Made by a program: the position numbers and the translations under genes | Shown here: one piece after another, positions 43,727 through 45,636 of the stretch | How the letters are laid out: every line of letters starts with the position of its first letter | Numbering within the stretch: position 1 is the first letter of the stretch | Notes under the pieces: generated by a model | The model's input: only the letters and a program-made list of their open reading frames with translations | What the model was told of the DNA's origin: nothing | Databases searched by the model: none | DNA from: Alicyclobacillaceae bacterium I2511 | GTDB lineage: Bacteria > Bacillota > Bacilli > Alicyclobacillales > Alicyclobacillaceae | Length of the DNA: 45,636 bases | NCBI GenBank assembly: GCA_003584005.1 | Contig: QXHL01000023.1 | Location: forward strand, 1 to 45,636 | Reading direction: 5' to 3'

Positions 43727-45253
43727 TCAGTCTGCGAAGTAGGACGGACCCCGTAAGTTCCCGTGATGAATCAGAGGAACGTCTTTCACAGGTGGATCCT
43801 GGGCCACTTGATCCAGGCCCTTTTCTAAAATGGATTTCATGCTCCGCCAACTGAGAATTCGAAACGCGAGGGCCCTTTTTGCGGCAGCTTCCATGCGCTC
43901 GACAGGATACATATCCGCTAGCCGAAGCATCCCCCGGCACGTGCGGTAGGCTTGTTCTTTGTACGGACGAGATTCGAGCACGGCCTGAAGGAGAGCCCGG
44001 GTATAGGGCCCCACGAGTTGGGCGTCGGCTAAAAACTTCTCTGAGGACCACCCCCGCACGACCTTGTGCTGGGGTGCAAGGTGTTCCACAAGCGTGCTGT
44101 AATGGCCACGTCCAGAGACGCGAAGATGGCTGGCCACCCGTTCATTCTTGAAGAATATCTCCACAAGGTGGTCGGTCAGACGCACGTCGACCTTTCGATG
44201 AGCCAGTTGATAAGCAACGCTATAAAAATTAGACTGAACCTGGATGTGGTAATCTGAGGCGACCTTCGCCTTGGACCACTCTGCATAAGCAAAGGATTGT
44301 GCGGGTAAGGGGCGCAGTGCGGGCTTGTCCACCTCAAGGAATAGGCTCCACCGCGTCCCCTCCATTTTTTGAAAGGGTTTGTGATTCAAGTCCGCAATCA
44401 ATTCCCGCAGCACCTTATTGAGTTCTGAAAGGCTGAAGAAGGAACGATTGCGAATTCTCGCCAGTACCTGAGTCTCCACAAATTGGACACCCTTTTCTGC
44501 AGCTGGCTTGTCTTTTGGATGACGGGGACGGGCGGGCAATACGGCCACATGGTAGTATTCTGCCATTTGCTCAAAACCAAGAAACAACTCGGCTTCATAG
44601 CGGGATGGGGTCTTGACGGCCGATCTGAGGTTGTCTGGTACCAAGGCCTCGGGGACTCCCCCTATGAATTCTAAGGTATGACAGACCGCTGCGATGAAAA
44701 AACGAGCTTGTTGAGACGGACAGGCTTCAATATATACGTAGTTGCTCGCTCCGAGGACAGCGACAAAAATTTGAGCCTCCAAGTCTCCTTCCGAGCTCGG
44801 TCGAGTCACCTTCACGGTCGGCCCAGCAAAATCCAAAAAAACCTTTTCGCCCGCCTTGTGAGACTGATGCATGGACACGTCCAGAGACTTTTTCCAGTCT
44901 CGAACCAAGTGACAAAACTGCGAGTAACCGTAGCAAGGTTCACTCCCGTGAGCGGCCACGTACTCCTCCCACAAAAGGGCCAAGGTCACTCCTTTCCTGC
45001 GAAGCTCCTTTTGAATTCGAATCATGTCGAGGGGAGCCCTGAGTTCTTGCGAGGGTGTAGTGGGTGGATACAGGAGTTGTTCCAATGTGGCATCCTCCAA
45101 GTCACTGGGCAAGGGCCAAGAGAGCCCCGACGCCTGAAACCGATACAACAGTTCATCCACCGCAGTGTGGGAGATTGAGAGTGTTCTCCCCACTTGACGC
45201 GAACTCAGTCCGTTCTCATAACGTAGATAGAGCACTTCACGAATCTTGCGCAT
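43727..45253 (-). CDS. istA: IS21 transposase IstA
   Basis: From ATG 45253 (GGAGG upstream) the protein is 508 residues. An N-terminal HTH (KIREVLYLRYENGLSSRQVG, RTLSISHTAV) is followed by the DDE core: VFLDFAGPTVKV, ALVPDNLRSAVKTPSRYEAE and RHPKDKPAAEKGVQFVE with the last Glu. It catalyses cut and joining together with IstB. The reading frame is intact. Confidence 0.95.
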   Translation of the reverse strand: MRKIREVLYLRYENGLSSRQVGRTLSISHTAVDELLYRFQASGLSWPLPSDLEDATLEQLLYPPTTPSQELRAPLDMIRIQKELRRKGVTLALLWEEYVAAHGSEPCYGYSQFCHLVRDWKKSLDVSMHQSHKAGEKVFLDFAGPTVKVTRPSSEGDLEAQIFVAVLGASNYVYIEACPSQQARFFIAAVCHTLEFIGGVPEALVPDNLRSAVKTPSRYEAELFLGFEQMAEYYHVAVLPARPRHPKDKPAAEKGVQFVETQVLARIRNRSFFSLSELNKVLRELIADLNHKPFQKMEGTRWSLFLEVDKPALRPLPAQSFAYAEWSKAKVASDYHIQVQSNFYSVAYQLAHRKVDVRLTDHLVEIFFKNERVASHLRVSGRGHYSTLVEHLAPQHKVVRGWSSEKFLADAQLVGPYTRALLQAVLESRPYKEQAYRTCRGMLRLADMYPVERMEAAAKRALAFRILSWRSMKSILEKGLDQVAQDPPVKDVPLIHHGNLRGPSYFAD

Positions 45254-45521
45254 GGGTAACCTCCGATTCGCCAAAAACAGCACGCCTCCCTGGGGCATTC
45301 ATGACCCCAAAGGATAATGTAGAAGATGGCGGGAATGTACTCCAGTCCCCATACACACTTTTCCAGTTATGGAGTTTCGGAAGGTCCATTAAGAGGGGAT
45401 TAAGCGTGGCAACGTTGGCCAGAATGGAGAGCCACTTTGCGTTAGAATGACTGGCAACTTTGCTTCGGATTGGGTGGCAACTTTGAATCGGTACGGGTGG
45501 CAACTTTCAGGCTCTCCCGCA

Positions 45522-45636
45522 AATTAGTTGATGATAAACCCCTCACTACAAAATAAAACCATTAAATGGGTCAAATACTCTTTTACATAATCTTATAATA
45601 TCCTTTAATTATAATAATTTACTTATTGTTTTAATT
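45522..45636. other. AT-rich end of window
   Basis: Very AT-rich non-coding sequence right of the IS21 element. It does not continue the group II intron, so the left and right flanks of the IS are not the two halves of one target. Confidence 0.6.

Larger units (their letters stand above)
42010..45521 (-). mobile_element. IS21-family element, apparently complete
   Basis: Ends align as TGC plus ten bases plus GAAAGTTGCCACC at both sides (42010 and inverse at 45521), and three AAAGTTGCCAC-type boxes occur near each end (42024, 42047, 42093; 45453, 45474, 45497). This is the multiple-repeat layout of IS21 transposase sites. It carries istA, istB and an extra ORF between them. A 4-8 bp target duplication was not certain. 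Confidence 0.8.

Overview
The window looks like chromosomal DNA of a spore-forming Firmicute, probably related to the Alicyclobacillaceae/Paenibacillaceae. This is inferred from PrkA and YhbH-type sporulation proteins, strong GGAGG-type ribosome sites, GTG/TTG starts and IS content; no rRNA or marker gene fixes the taxon. Intact metabolic operons alternate with stretches full of decayed genes and mobile-element relics.

Region by region. (1) 1-3.4 kb: yhbH (cut by the window edge), prkA and a DUF6125-like gene, all on the minus strand. (2) 3.5-10.6 kb: a minus-strand operon encoding a GNAT acyltransferase, an enolase-superfamily N-succinylamino acid racemase/o-succinylbenzoate synthase and an M20 amidohydrolase, which together match the known D- to L-amino-acid conversion route. 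An MFS exporter lies upstream of it, a BtuF-like protein downstream, and a divergent ICMT-family methyltransferase follows. The block is bracketed by two inverted copies of a ~230-bp hairpin-rich non-coding repeat. (3) 10.6-17.4 kb: a gene graveyard. It holds a dehydrogenase fragment, a MalT/BTAD regulator with its middle missing, a branched-chain-amino-acid-type ABC operon collapsed into livK::livG and livH::livM fusions, a livF broken by a G-tract frameshift and a 154-bp MITE, a decayed alpha/beta hydrolase and an IS4-family fragment. An apparently intact alpha/beta hydrolase and a DsrE gene sit among them. (4) 17.4-28.6 kb: kynureninase, two lipoproteins, an anti-sigma-like membrane protein beside a broken ECF sigma gene, an IS1182-like deletion derivative, a GNAT gene with one stop, an SRPBCC/MarR pair with a clear promoter, and a duplicated piece of dsrE. 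(5) 28.8-34.2 kb: a probable acid-sugar operon made of an unusual LacI-HTH/DeoR-sensor regulator, a DUF1537 kinase and two MFS transporters, with a promoter and palindromic operator. (6) 34.3-38.9 kb: a transposase relic, a group II intron 3' end, an Rpn-type nuclease, an L,D-transpeptidase, a degenerate two-component pair and a VOC protein. (7) 39.1-41.1 kb: a CRISPR array of 27 repeats and 26 spacers with no cas gene in the window. (8) 41.3-45.6 kb: a truncated SH3-like gene, a second group II intron 3' remnant, and a full IS21-family element carrying an extra ORF.

The strongest unusual observations are: the block-wise switch of the base after each CRISPR repeat (13 A, then 11 C, then T/T/C), which records the array's growth; the chimeric regulator with its operator and a likely one-base lesion at its start; the inverted repeats bracketing the amino-acid operon; and the MITE in livF, whose removal restores the reading frame at the insertion point. 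Several frameshifts could be sequencing errors, and this is stated where it matters.
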